DNA from: Algoriphagus formosus
GTDB lineage: Bacteria > Bacteroidota > Bacteroidia > Cytophagales > Cyclobacteriaceae
DNA length: 64,000 nt
Assembly (NCBI RefSeq): GCF_002807035.1
Contig: NZ_NIUC01000002.1
Coordinates: 1,145,267-1,209,266 of the forward strand
Direction of reading: 5' to 3'
Positions 1-8,978 of the stretch are shown here, piece by piece. Position 1 is the first letter of the stretch, and each line of letters starts with the position of its first letter. The notes beneath the pieces were generated by a model. It made no database searches. It was not told the DNA's origin and saw nothing but the letters and a program-made list of their open reading frames with translations. The translations under genes were made by a program, and so were the position numbers.

Positions 1-406
1 ACCAGATTATCTCGCGCTTGTCCAAAAAGCAAATCATCGGTTGTAGAATTCCCAATTTTGGATTCTTTGAAAAATCAAGCATCATTTCTCCCAAAAAATA
101 AGGCTCCACTTCTGTATCATTATTTAGCAACATGATGTGAGAAAAACCCATTTCCAGGGCTTTTCGGATACCTACATTATTTCCTCCGGCAAAGCCCAGA
201 TTTTGCTCATTTTCCAAAAGTAAAATTTGGGGAAAAGCCTCTTTCAAAATCTTCCCTTCCGGATTTTGGGAAGCATTATCCACAAGGAAAACCTGAAAAT
301 CGGGATAATCGACTTTTTCCAAAGATGCTAAACAGGCCCGAGTAAACTCCAGCCCATTCCAATTGACCAAAATGATCGCAACCGATGAATCAGGTGTAAA
401 AGCCAC
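1..406 (-). CDS. Family 2 glycosyltransferase, partial (3' end outside window)
   Basis: Translation from a GTG at 406 begins VAFTPDSSVAIILVNWNG and continues through a VDNAS motif, a LGFAGGNN motif and LLNNDTEV. These are the nucleotide-sugar binding hallmarks of GT2 enzymes of the rhamnosyltransferase type (GT-A fold, DxD-like NDT). The enzyme would add a sugar to a lipid-linked polysaccharide precursor at the cytoplasmic face of the inner membrane. It overlaps the end of the flippase gene by 17 bases and belongs to the same exopolysaccharide operon. The GTG start is chosen because no ATG precedes the conserved core. About 135 residues are visible; acceptor and product are unknown. Confidence 0.88.
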   Translation of the reverse strand, partial: MAFTPDSSVAIILVNWNGLEFTRACLASLEKVDYPDFQVFLVDNASQNPEGKILKEAFPQILLLENEQNLGFAGGNNVGIRKALEMGFSHIMLLNNDTEVEPYFLGEMMLDFSKNPKLGILQPMICFLDKREIIW

Positions 407-1679
407 GGACCAAGTCTTTTTTGTGCCGATATAGCAAGGTGAGACAAATCAAAAACACAATAATCTCGGTGGAGATTATCCCGATACAAAGTCCAAGTCC
501 TCCCAAATAGCTGGTTAAAATGGCCGAAACCACTATCATGTACAAGCACATCATCCAACTGGCCTTAAAGAGCAATTCCTTCAGATCAGCTACCAAAAGC
601 AAAGTCACATTTCCTACATTCAGGCATGCCAAAAAGGGAACCGCAGCCAGGATTTTCAAATAAAGCACAGACTCCGCCAAATCGGAGCGGGAAAGAACCC
701 GGATAATCCAAGGTGCCGTGAAATGTGCCCCTGCGGAAATCAGCATGCCGGCCAAAAGAACTCTCAAGTAGACATTTTTCAAAAAGCGAAAAAAAGCAGG
801 TCTATCTTCTTTGAGCAGCTTGGAAGCATTGGGGAAAATGGCCTGAATAATCAAAGCAGGAAAGAGTCGTAGCACCATCACCACTCGCTCCGCCAAGCTA
901 TACATCCCTAGTGTCTCTGCCGCTGAAAAAAAACTCAGAATAATTAAACCCCCATTGATGGAAATGTGGCTAGCTAGATTAGAGAAGAAAAGGAGAATGT
1001 TTTCTTTGAGACTTCGATAGATGGCCGAAAACTCAGGACGATAAAACTTGATTCCCATGAATGCATGGATGTAAAAAAGCAGCATCAGATTGATGGAAAG
1101 CCCAAAAAAGCCCAACATAAAATTCACCCATTGACTTTGCTCAGGGCTGTGAATAAAAAGCACAATTCCCATCAAAAAGAGCAACTTCGAGAAAATATTA
1201 GCGATTGAAACCAGCTTCATTTTCTCCATTCCCTGAAAAAACCAAAGCGGTAATGTCGCTTCTGAGAATAGCAGCAGCGAGGAAAAAACCAAAATCAACT
1301 GATATTCCTGAAAGAGATTAAGGCCAAAAACTCCAATCAAAATCAAAAGTGTGGCAATCGCCGCCAACATGGCCTTTCCAGAAAAGACATTGGATACCAG
1401 ATGCGAAAGGGCCTCTTTATTCTGCTGGTTGACGGCCACTTGCCGGGGTGCACTGAGATTGTACCCAAAGCCGACCAGAATATTCAGCAAAATGATGACC
1501 GATAGTGCCAGATTCACCAAACCAAACTGATCCACCCCAATGCTTTGAATCAACAGAGGCATGGAAATAATGGAAATCAGCACATTGGATGATTGGATGA
1601 TCGCCAGAAAAAGAAAATTCTGGATCGATTTATTTCGGATAAAATTGCTGAGAGGAAGTAAGGTGAGCTTTTCAAACAT
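390..1679 (-). CDS. Wzx-type polysaccharide flippase
   Basis: The 429-residue protein is almost entirely hydrophobic, with about a dozen predicted membrane helices and short basic loops. It has the layout of the RfbX/Wzx branch of the MOP (multidrug/oligosaccharidyl-lipid/polysaccharide) superfamily. Such proteins flip lipid-linked oligosaccharide repeat units across the inner membrane. It lies 12 bases after the Wzz-like gene and overlaps the downstream glycosyltransferase, so it is part of a capsule/exopolysaccharide operon. The family call is firm; the exact substrate cannot be read from the sequence. Confidence 0.87.
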   Translation of the reverse strand: MFEKLTLLPLSNFIRNKSIQNFLFLAIIQSSNVLISIISMPLLIQSIGVDQFGLVNLALSVIILLNILVGFGYNLSAPRQVAVNQQNKEALSHLVSNVFSGKAMLAAIATLLILIGVFGLNLFQEYQLILVFSSLLLFSEATLPLWFFQGMEKMKLVSIANIFSKLLFLMGIVLFIHSPEQSQWVNFMLGFFGLSINLMLLFYIHAFMGIKFYRPEFSAIYRSLKENILLFFSNLASHISINGGLIILSFFSAAETLGMYSLAERVVMVLRLFPALIIQAIFPNASKLLKEDRPAFFRFLKNVYLRVLLAGMLISAGAHFTAPWIIRVLSRSDLAESVLYLKILAAVPFLACLNVGNVTLLLVADLKELLFKASWMMCLYMIVVSAILTSYLGGLGLCIGIISTEIIVFLICLTLLYRHKKDLVRGFYT

Positions 1680-1691
1680 GGCAGCTGGGGT

Positions 1692-2759
1692 TTAGCTTTC
1701 CTGCACATGTTTTTGATACAGCCTGCGAAAGTATAAGGCAAATAGTGTCAGCAAACCCACAATGATCGCTCCCAAAACGATACCTTTCACCAAGCGGATT
1801 TCTGTTCTTTTCAATGGAAACCTCGGAGAATCAATGATTTGAATCAGGGGAGAATTGTTGCGGTGATTGACCTTGGCAATTTCCAGGTTCTTGACGATTT
1901 CCTGATAGACAGCTGCCGTCGCCTGCACGTCGATTTGTCGCTTACGGCTTTCGACCTGAGCGGAATTTAGCAATGGGTTCACATTGGGTACCCGATCCGT
2001 TGCAGTCGCATATTCGGCGATGCTTTCATCCAATATGGATCGCACCGAATCAGCCTGCGTTTGAAGAATTCGAAGGTTTTCCCCTGTTTTCTTTGTTTTA
2101 GTCTCTAGGTAAAAGGTATTGACCTTATCCACCAAAGTCTCATTGAAGATCTTGGCAAAAGGCTCATCTTTAGAAGAAATACTCACTTGGATGATACTCA
2201 ATTTCCGGTCGGGTTTGACCACGGATAGCTGCCTCTCGCGAATGAGTTTGGATACTTGCTGAATCACCGAATCCTGCGCTACAGTAAACTGGTCCCGTTC
2301 CAAAGAAAAGTCCATCCCGGAAATGTCAACTTTAGAAGCCCATTTTTTATCCAACTCTTCAAATTCCACGAATCGATCAATCAATAGCTTTTCCTGATCA
2401 AAAGGACTCAGCAATGTCTCTCCGAGCATTCGGTCAGACTTGTAAAGCTCCATAATATTGTCTCCCTGAAAAAGCCCACTCGTGCTTCCCAGAGAACCCA
2501 GATTCACACCTACCAAGGAAGCAAGTCCGGACATCTGACTGATTCCTCCAGTATCTCCCTCTTCCAAAACAAAGGAGGTCTCAGCATGAAAAACCGGTTT
2601 TTTGAAAATGGAAACCAAGGCTCCCAAAACCATTCCAATCAGGCCTGCGGCGATCAAAACTTTCCACTGAGAAATAAAAAAGAGCAACCAATCCCGAAGA
2701 TTTTGAATGACTTCTTTGAGGGTAAACTGGCTATCCGAAAAGTGCTTATTCTCTGTCAT
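1692..2759 (-). CDS. Wzz/GumC-type polysaccharide chain-length determinant
   Basis: This 355-residue protein has a membrane helix near residues 32-52, a long periplasmic part with helical coiled regions, and a second membrane helix close to the C terminus. That is the classic Wzz topology. A basic tail (RRLYQKH) follows the last helix, and no tyrosine kinase domain is present. The role is to set polymer length in Wzy-dependent polysaccharide export, working with the outer-membrane SLBB protein encoded just upstream. The start at 2759 is chosen because its ATG overlaps the TGA of the upstream gene (ATGA), giving translational coupling; an in-frame ATG four codons earlier is possible. Confidence 0.88.
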   Translation of the reverse strand: MTENKHFSDSQFTLKEVIQNLRDWLLFFISQWKVLIAAGLIGMVLGALVSIFKKPVFHAETSFVLEEGDTGGISQMSGLASLVGVNLGSLGSTSGLFQGDNIMELYKSDRMLGETLLSPFDQEKLLIDRFVEFEELDKKWASKVDISGMDFSLERDQFTVAQDSVIQQVSKLIRERQLSVVKPDRKLSIIQVSISSKDEPFAKIFNETLVDKVNTFYLETKTKKTGENLRILQTQADSVRSILDESIAEYATATDRVPNVNPLLNSAQVESRKRQIDVQATAAVYQEIVKNLEIAKVNHRNNSPLIQIIDSPRFPLKRTEIRLVKGIVLGAIIVGLLTLFALYFRRLYQKHVQES

Positions 2760-5350
2760 GGTTGATTCCAATTGATTTGCGAAAGCACCAAAGCCAATGT
2801 TGCCAATCCGGTAGTGATTCCTACCACATCACCTAGGCGAAGCGGAATTTTCGGCCCTTTAGTCGGTACGATCACTTCTGCTCCCGGCTCTACCGGTGGG
2901 TAGTTTCGAATTCCCAAAAAGCCCTTAGTGCGCTTCACAGCTCCGTTGGCATAGACCACATAGGTCTGCTTTCGGTTAGCTCTACGCTCAAAGCCACCGG
3001 CTCCATTGATGTAATGCTTCAACCCCCGGCCTTTTTCATGTCGAAGCGTAGTAGGGTAGACCACATCACCTCGCATTCGGACGGTCTGAAGAAGCTTGGG
3101 AACGGATAGAATATCTCCTTCCTCGAGCAAGAGATCACTTTCAGAACCTGGACTAGCCAAAATTGCTTCCAAGTCAATCGCTACCGCTTCGGTTTCCTTT
3201 ATTTTGACGGCAAAACCTGGCGTTTCCGCAGCGATTTGATCCAGTGATTCTTTCTTGGAATTAGCAATCAAAGTGTCCACTGGGTTTTCTTCTACATTCA
3301 AATTCTCGAAAAGCCGCTGCAAAAGTTCTTCCTGCGCTTCTGAGTTATTCGGATCCTGAAGCAATTGCAATCGGAGGGATTCTAAGTTTCGTTGACGGCG
3401 GATTTGCTCCGATTCGGTATTGAAGAATTCTGTTCTTCTGATCAAAGTTGCTCCTTTAGCATAAGCAAATTGATTCAAGCCTCCTGCTCTATTTACCAAA
3501 TCTGAAATTCGCTCAATCGAGCTTTCAATAGCAAAGATTCCAGGGGAGTTGACTTGACCTTCTACAGCCACCAATTTTTGCATGGTAAAGGCCGCTTTTC
3601 TCCGGACTATCACTTGATCGAATGGTTGTAGGATCTCAGGATTTGCGCTTTGCGAAAGATCTGCATTTACCTGAATCGGAATAATGTCAGACAAGGTGCC
3701 TAAATCTGAATCTTCTAGGCGGCGAGCAATTTCAATATCGTTAGGATTAGCAGACTCCTGAAAACCTCCTGCCTGAATCAACAAGTCCTCCACGGTCATG
3801 GACTCGGAATAGGGATAAACTCCGGGACGCATCACTTCCCCAAGCACCTGTACATAGCGCTCATTTTGAATATCGTAAATACTGGAAATCCGCACGACAT
3901 CTTCTCGCTGTAAAGGCAGGTCAGAAGCCGTTCCGTTTAGGATTTGCTCCAGGTTCACTTGGATCATTTGAGTGCTGAGGTCGCTCTTTGTCCTCAAAAT
4001 GCTGGCTTGCTTCAGGTAGGCATCTCCACGGAGACCCTCGGAGTTTTCAATCAACTTCGAAAGGGTCAATCCTTCACTCAAGGCAAATGTGCCTTCACGA
4101 TAAACCGCACCTTTGATTTGCACCCGATTGCTGTAGCGATCCAAAACCTTTCCTACAGTGAGTTCATCTCCACCTTTGAGGATAAACATCCCAAATTGAT
4201 TCTCATATACGTCTGAGACCGAGCGTTGATTGTCAGAAATACGCGAAATAGCTAGACGATCACGGAAAGCCAAATCCGTAAAGCCTCCAGCATAATTCAG
4301 CAATTCCTCCACTGTATCTCCTTCTTTGATTTCGAAAATCATCGGACGCTTGACCTCTCCATCTATTTCTACTCTTGCTAGGTAAGGGGAAACCAAAACC
4401 ACATCCTGATCCTGCAACTGCAAATCGAGATTGGCTGTACCATTAATCAGTAAATCATAAATATCGATTTCAGCAACGGGTTTGGAATCACGCATCACTT
4501 TGATTTGACGCATACTTCCGTTTTCATTTGGGCCACCTGCTGCGTACAAGGCATTGAATACGGTGGAAAAAGCACTGAGTGTAAAGGTCCCCGGAAGTCG
4601 AACTTCTCCCAAAATATGCACTTTTATGGTGCGTACATTCCCTAGAGTCACCTGCAAAAAGGTATTCGGGTTGGCCCCCAACATGCCGGGATAAAAGCGC
4701 GCCACTCGGTTTTTGATAATTCCTGTGGCTTCTCGAATACTTTTACCTGAGACTGAAACTGGACCGATATTATCCAAAAGAACAAATCCATCGGGATTGA
4801 CAGTGGCTTCGTAATACTGTTCGGATTGTCCATAGATATCCACATAAAGCATATCACCTGGTCCCAAAATATAGCTGGAGGGAGTAGCCTGATTCAGACT
4901 CGGCTCAAAACTGAGTCGACGGTTTTTCTGATAAAAAAGAGAACTGCCAAAGATTCTAGAATCTTCAAAGTCATTCAAATCGGATTGGGGTTGGTAAAGA
5001 CCCTTGGTGATTTCACTCAAATCTACCTGTTGCCGCGGATTTCGACGAGAGACATTGGCCTGTCTGCTCGAAGCGCTTCCCATCATATCAAGATCCTGAA
5101 GGCGCTTTCTGAGTTTCTCAACTTCCAATGCCGGCATGCCTCGCATTTCAGCCATTTGAAGAAACTCCATGGTCCCGAGACCAGCCTCGTTCGCCCTGCG
5201 GAGTAATTCCTGTAATTGATCGTCGGATAGCTCATCCACCTTAATGCTTGTGATATCAGTACTCTGCTGCGCCTGAATCTGCGCAGGAACTGCAATCAGC
5301 AGGGAAATCAACAGAAGGAAAAAATGAGTGATTCGTAAAGTTATCTTCAT
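2756..5350 (-). CDS. Wza-like outer-membrane polysaccharide export protein with multiple SLBB domains
   Basis: The 864-residue protein starts with a signal peptide (MKITLRITHFFLLLISLL, probable cleavage after AQIQA near residue 26). The Poly_export domain follows, with LGPGDMLYVDIYG and NPDGFVLLDNIG. Several SLBB-type repeats come after it, recognisable by recurring GEVxxPG(T/V) and AGGF/L motifs. The protein should form or gate the outer-membrane exit channel for exopolysaccharide together with Wzz. It is much longer than E. coli Wza (about 380 residues), which is usual for Bacteroidota versions. A longer upstream reading frame exists, but the signal peptide fixes the start at 5350. It heads the wza-wzz-wzx-GT transcription order. 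Confidence 0.88.
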   Translation of the reverse strand: MKITLRITHFFLLLISLLIAVPAQIQAQQSTDITSIKVDELSDDQLQELLRRANEAGLGTMEFLQMAEMRGMPALEVEKLRKRLQDLDMMGSASSRQANVSRRNPRQQVDLSEITKGLYQPQSDLNDFEDSRIFGSSLFYQKNRRLSFEPSLNQATPSSYILGPGDMLYVDIYGQSEQYYEATVNPDGFVLLDNIGPVSVSGKSIREATGIIKNRVARFYPGMLGANPNTFLQVTLGNVRTIKVHILGEVRLPGTFTLSAFSTVFNALYAAGGPNENGSMRQIKVMRDSKPVAEIDIYDLLINGTANLDLQLQDQDVVLVSPYLARVEIDGEVKRPMIFEIKEGDTVEELLNYAGGFTDLAFRDRLAISRISDNQRSVSDVYENQFGMFILKGGDELTVGKVLDRYSNRVQIKGAVYREGTFALSEGLTLSKLIENSEGLRGDAYLKQASILRTKSDLSTQMIQVNLEQILNGTASDLPLQREDVVRISSIYDIQNERYVQVLGEVMRPGVYPYSESMTVEDLLIQAGGFQESANPNDIEIARRLEDSDLGTLSDIIPIQVNADLSQSANPEILQPFDQVIVRRKAAFTMQKLVAVEGQVNSPGIFAIESSIERISDLVNRAGGLNQFAYAKGATLIRRTEFFNTESEQIRRQRNLESLRLQLLQDPNNSEAQEELLQRLFENLNVEENPVDTLIANSKKESLDQIAAETPGFAVKIKETEAVAIDLEAILASPGSESDLLLEEGDILSVPKLLQTVRMRGDVVYPTTLRHEKGRGLKHYINGAGGFERRANRKQTYVVYANGAVKRTKGFLGIRNYPPVEPGAEVIVPTKGPKIPLRLGDVVGITTGLATLALVLSQINWNQP

Positions 5351-5668
5351 GTGAAAATGCCAACACGGGTGAAATTCAAGCAAATATGCAATATAACCCG
5401 CAATATGCATTAGTTTTCCTATTACGAGCCCAAAATGCTTCGAAATCAAACGATTCGCTGCATTTAACTCAATCACCAGAGCGGTGCTATGCCTCAATCG
5501 TTAAATGCTTGATTTCATTGCTTTTTGAACTCTTCCCGTATCCCGATCAATCGGGACGGGACAAGCTACTACAGATTCTAATGCATAATCCGGGTTTAAA
5601 AATCCGTCAATTTATACTTTAAACCAAAAATAGTTCCAAAAAGCTGCTACTTCAGCGGCTTCTATCCT
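5351..5668. other. Intergenic region upstream of the exopolysaccharide operon
   Basis: There is no supportable gene in these 318 bases. They hold the leader of the minus-strand wza-wzz-wzx operon. Two hairpins can be seen: a 7-bp TCCCGAT/ATCGGGA palindrome near 5548-5563, and inverted copies GCATTTAAC/GTTAAATGC near 5459-5517. A TATTTTTG box matching the Bacteroidota -7 consensus lies on the minus strand at 5625-5632, but it has no convincing -33 partner and sits about 275 bases from the gene. I do not assign the promoter with confidence. Confidence 0.4.
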
Positions 5669-6673
5669 TCATTCCGTGCAGTTTTTACAGATTTCTATTT
5701 GAGTTCGGTCCTGAAGAAGTTGGCTTCTAAAGGATTGGTAAGGGGCTGAATGCCAGATTTCATCCAGTTTTTTTTCCTGAAAACTCCCCATCACATGCTC
5801 CGCATCCTTGTCAAAACAACAGGGTACAACCTTTCCGTCCCAAGTTACCACGGCTCCCTGCCACATCCGCCAACATTTATTTTCGATCTTTTTCTTGAGC
5901 TTCCACTTTCCGTTCCCATCCGGGATATATCTGGAATAGCCCAAATCCGAAGGAATCAGCTCGGACCCATTTTCGAAATCATAGATTTGGGTGGTCTTGA
6001 GCTGAAGCTCATCGACACCAATTTCCTTTGCCCAGCTTTTCAATTCCGGTATCTGATGCTCATTCTGACCAGTCACCAAAAACTGTAGAATCACTCGCGG
6101 AAATTTTTTCTTGGCTTTTTTTCGCTTTTCCAAGAGTAATCGAAGCCCCTGATCGACTTTGGAAAGCTTTCCACCAACTCGATACTTTTCATAAACATCC
6201 TGAGTCATTCCATCCATTGACACGATCAGCTGTCTCAAGCCAGAATTAATCACTGCATCCACACGGGCTTCGTCTAAGTAATGAGCATTGGTAGAAGTGG
6301 AAGTAAAAACACCCTGCCCGTGCGCATAGGAGACCATTTCAAGAAAACGGGGGTTGAGAAAGGGCTCTCCTTGAAAATAAATATGGAGCCAAGAAAGGTG
6401 ATTTCTCGATTGGCTGATTACTTTTTCAAAAAGCTCAGGCTGAAGCATCCCCGTGGGCCGGGTAAAGGAACGTAAACCTGAAGGACATTCTGGGCAGCGG
6501 AGATTGCAACTTGTCGTGGGTTCGATGCTTAGGGATGTGGGCATGCCCCAAATGATAGGTTTTTGTAGAAAACGGCTGATTTGAAAGGAGCATCCAAGCA
6601 GAAAAATATTCCAAACCTTTCGCAAGGAGAGGAGTCTCAGGTAGGCCAGACCAGTTTCGAATGTATTTTCCAC
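5669..6673 (-). CDS. Radical SAM/SPASM domain protein
   Basis: The N-terminal part carries the radical SAM cluster motif as C56-x3-C60-x2-C63 (CNLRCPEC), preceded by the SIEPTTSC strand typical of SPASM proteins. The C-terminal part has a SPASM-like cysteine set: NKCWRMWQG, VPCCFDKD and the final CKNC. The protein should bind one 4Fe-4S cluster that cleaves S-adenosylmethionine plus one auxiliary cluster. Its substrate is unknown; relatives in polysaccharide or peptide-modification loci act on sugars or peptides. It sits upstream of the exopolysaccharide operon on the same strand but 318 bases away, so co-regulation is only possible. It is divergent from gldB. Confidence 0.85.
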   Translation of the reverse strand: MENTFETGLAYLRLLSLRKVWNIFLLGCSFQISRFLQKPIIWGMPTSLSIEPTTSCNLRCPECPSGLRSFTRPTGMLQPELFEKVISQSRNHLSWLHIYFQGEPFLNPRFLEMVSYAHGQGVFTSTSTNAHYLDEARVDAVINSGLRQLIVSMDGMTQDVYEKYRVGGKLSKVDQGLRLLLEKRKKAKKKFPRVILQFLVTGQNEHQIPELKSWAKEIGVDELQLKTTQIYDFENGSELIPSDLGYSRYIPDGNGKWKLKKKIENKCWRMWQGAVVTWDGKVVPCCFDKDAEHVMGSFQEKKLDEIWHSAPYQSFRSQLLQDRTQIEICKNCTE

Positions 6674-6762
6674 AAGCTGAAATTACAGCAAAGCCTCCAT
6701 ATCCACTAAAGTCCACAAGGAAAAGTCGAACTTTGCGTTCTAATCTAACGGTTTGAATTCTG

Positions 6763-6770
6763 TAATTTTG
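6763..6770 (+). promoter_or_regulatory. Candidate -7 promoter element for gldB
   Basis: The octamer TAATTTTG matches the Bacteroidota -7 consensus TAnnTTTG and lies 17 bases before the gldB start codon. No TTG at the ideal 19-21 base spacing was found upstream, so only half of the promoter signal is supported. Confidence 0.4.
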
Positions 6771-6787
6771 ATCCAAAACCCTACAAA

Positions 6788-7792
6788 ATGAAAAACATAG
6801 GAGCCCTAGCGGTCATCTTAGCAATTATTTTTTTTCAGTCCTGCGGACAAAAAGAAGATTCCTGCTCCCTGAATTCAGAGATTTTGGACCAAGATCTTGA
6901 TGTAGAAATTCTACGATTGGAAAAGGAATTTTTCGAGGCTAAAAATGCAGAGGACTTTGAATTCCTGCTGGAAAAGTATCCTGAATTCACCAAAAACTAC
7001 CTTCAGGCTGATCTTTATCAATCCATGGATTCATTGGTAGCTGACTTGGTTCAGATCCATCAGGATTCTTCCATGCGAGTGCTAAATGATTCAGTTCAAG
7101 TCGAATTTGCGGATTTTTCTAAGGTTGAAGAGGAACTAGAAAATGCCCTGAAAGCCATTAAATATTATTTTCCGCAATTTGAGGTTCCAAAAGTGTACAC
7201 TTTTGTATCTGGGTTCAATTCAGATTTGGTCGTCACTGAAGACCTTATCGTAATTGGCTTGGATTATTTTCTACCGGCTAGCCATAGTTTTCAGCCTGAC
7301 TTGCCACGCTACATGGCGGATCGGTATGAGAAAGAATACATCGTGCCGATGATTGTGACAGCGATTTCCTCGCGATTTAATCAGACCGACCCAAAAGACA
7401 ATACCCTTTTGGCAGAAATGATCTACTACGGAAAGGCTTATCACTTCACTAAAGCTATTCTTCCCTGTACTTCGGATCAGTTTATTATCGGATATACTCC
7501 AGAACAGATTTCTGAATCCTTTGCCAATGAAGAATTCATCTGGGCTCATTTTGTGGAAAATGAATTACTCTATGAGACCAACCCCTTCGAAATTCGAAAA
7601 TATATGGGTGAGGCTCCATTTACAGATGCAATCAGTACGGTAGCACCAGGACGATTGGGGAGATGGCTGGGTTGGAATATCGTGGATGATTATGTCTTCA
7701 ATCAGGAGGTTTCACTCCCTATGCTGATGGCCAATCCGGATGCTGAGCAGATATTTAGGCAGTCAGGATATAGACCTCGTCCTCCTGCATAG
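6788..7792 (+). CDS. gldB: Gliding motility lipoprotein GldB
   Basis: The 334-residue protein starts with a lipoprotein signal ending in FFQSC (Cys19), so it should be membrane anchored. The body matches the GldB family as I know it: an acidic N-terminal helical part, a segment FVSGFNSDLVVTEDLIVIGLDYFLP, and a C-terminal region ending in LGWNIVDDYV and IFRQSGYRPR. GldB is associated with Bacteroidota gliding motility and type IX secretion, though its biochemical role is unsettled; homologues also occur in non-gliding species. It is a single plus-strand gene in a minus-strand neighbourhood. Its last 38 bases overlap the 3' end of the convergent glycosyltransferase gene. Confidence 0.85.
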   Translation: MKNIGALAVILAIIFFQSCGQKEDSCSLNSEILDQDLDVEILRLEKEFFEAKNAEDFEFLLEKYPEFTKNYLQADLYQSMDSLVADLVQIHQDSSMRVLNDSVQVEFADFSKVEEELENALKAIKYYFPQFEVPKVYTFVSGFNSDLVVTEDLIVIGLDYFLPASHSFQPDLPRYMADRYEKEYIVPMIVTAISSRFNQTDPKDNTLLAEMIYYGKAYHFTKAILPCTSDQFIIGYTPEQISESFANEEFIWAHFVENELLYETNPFEIRKYMGEAPFTDAISTVAPGRLGRWLGWNIVDDYVFNQEVSLPMLMANPDAEQIFRQSGYRPRPPA

Positions 7793-8978
7793 GCGGATTT
7801 TTATCGGGATCGATGACCGATAAGAGTTTTTTGATGGCTCTTTCTTTCGTAAAGTAGCGCTCAGCCAATTGTCGGCTGTTCGCTTGCATCTTTTGTAAGC
7901 GAATGGGCTGGTTTTCCAGCTTTTCGAGCTCCTCAAAGCACTTGCTCATTTTACCGGGCAGACAACTCAGGCCAAGATTATGCTGCTTGACTAATTGATA
8001 AACCCAACCTTTGTGATTGACAATGATGCCTTTCCCTGCTGCAAGCGCATCAAAAAACTTATTGGGACTGTTGGTTTTCAGCACAGGAAGATGAGCAAAA
8101 GAGATCCAGGCAAAATCTGCTAAAGACAACAGTTCGTTTACTTTTTCCTTGGGTCCAAATGGAATGAAGTGAACATTCTCCAGCTTTTTGGCTTGAGCAG
8201 ATTCAATCAGGTGCTGTCGATGACTTCCTGCGCCCATAATTAAAAATTGCCATTTTTTATCTTGCTGCCGGGCCATTTCCGCCAAGTCCAGCATTTCCTC
8301 CACGCCGTTTACCTGACCCAAGGCTCCTGTGTAAGCAATGGTCAATTCAGACTTCAAATTCCAACGTTCAAGCCTCTTCTCTGATTTTTTTTGAGGGAAA
8401 AATCGCTCCAAATCTGAAAAGTTGGGAATGATTTGAATTTTGTTTTTTGAGCTTACATTTCTCAGGTGCTCCGCTATTCCGGGTGAAAGCGCGACCAGTG
8501 AAAGCGCCTGCTCGTAGATGTTTTTTTCCAAGCTTTTCAAAGCTCGAATTAACCAGGGGTTTTTGATAGCCCCAACCTGAATGGGTGCCTCCGGCCAAAT
8601 GTCACGCACCTCAAAAATGTAGGGAATGGCTAATTTCTTTTTTGCCCAAAGCCCAATCAAACCTGTCGTCAATGGGGTAGATGTCACATACAAAAGATCC
8701 GCTCTACCCAGTTTTGGAATCAAGTTTTTGGCCTTTCGGACAAAATCTAAAAAGGCCCAAACCCGCTTCACAAAGCCAAACTTTTGGTCGTAGCTGACGG
8801 GTAGATAATGAACTTTGACCCCATCTATCCAGCGCTGATCGTAACTCTTGACATTTCCTCCGGTGATCACTTCTACTTGAATCCCTGCATCCGCAAGCCC
8901 TTTGGCTAAGTGGTAGGAGCGAACAGCCCCGCCTTCTTCCGGCGTTCTGAAGTATTGATGGATGTAGAAGATTCTCAT
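7755..8978 (-). CDS. Family 4 glycosyltransferase (GT-B fold)
   Basis: The 407-residue protein begins MRIFYIHQYFRTPEEGG, the glycine-rich N-terminal donor/acceptor lobe typical of WcaI/GT4 enzymes. It has IAYTGALGQVNGVEEMLDLA at the start of the second Rossmann domain and a C-terminal stretch around SPNKFFDALAAGKGIIVN where the EX7E-like donor site lies. It should transfer a sugar during surface polysaccharide synthesis. The start at 8978 is chosen because its ATG overlaps the TGA of asnB (ATGA). A longer upstream frame is out of character for the family. The 3' end overlaps gldB on the opposite strand. Confidence 0.87.
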   Translation of the reverse strand: MRIFYIHQYFRTPEEGGAVRSYHLAKGLADAGIQVEVITGGNVKSYDQRWIDGVKVHYLPVSYDQKFGFVKRVWAFLDFVRKAKNLIPKLGRADLLYVTSTPLTTGLIGLWAKKKLAIPYIFEVRDIWPEAPIQVGAIKNPWLIRALKSLEKNIYEQALSLVALSPGIAEHLRNVSSKNKIQIIPNFSDLERFFPQKKSEKRLERWNLKSELTIAYTGALGQVNGVEEMLDLAEMARQQDKKWQFLIMGAGSHRQHLIESAQAKKLENVHFIPFGPKEKVNELLSLADFAWISFAHLPVLKTNSPNKFFDALAAGKGIIVNHKGWVYQLVKQHNLGLSCLPGKMSKCFEELEKLENQPIRLQKMQANSRQLAERYFTKERAIKKLLSVIDPDKNPPMQEDEVYILTA

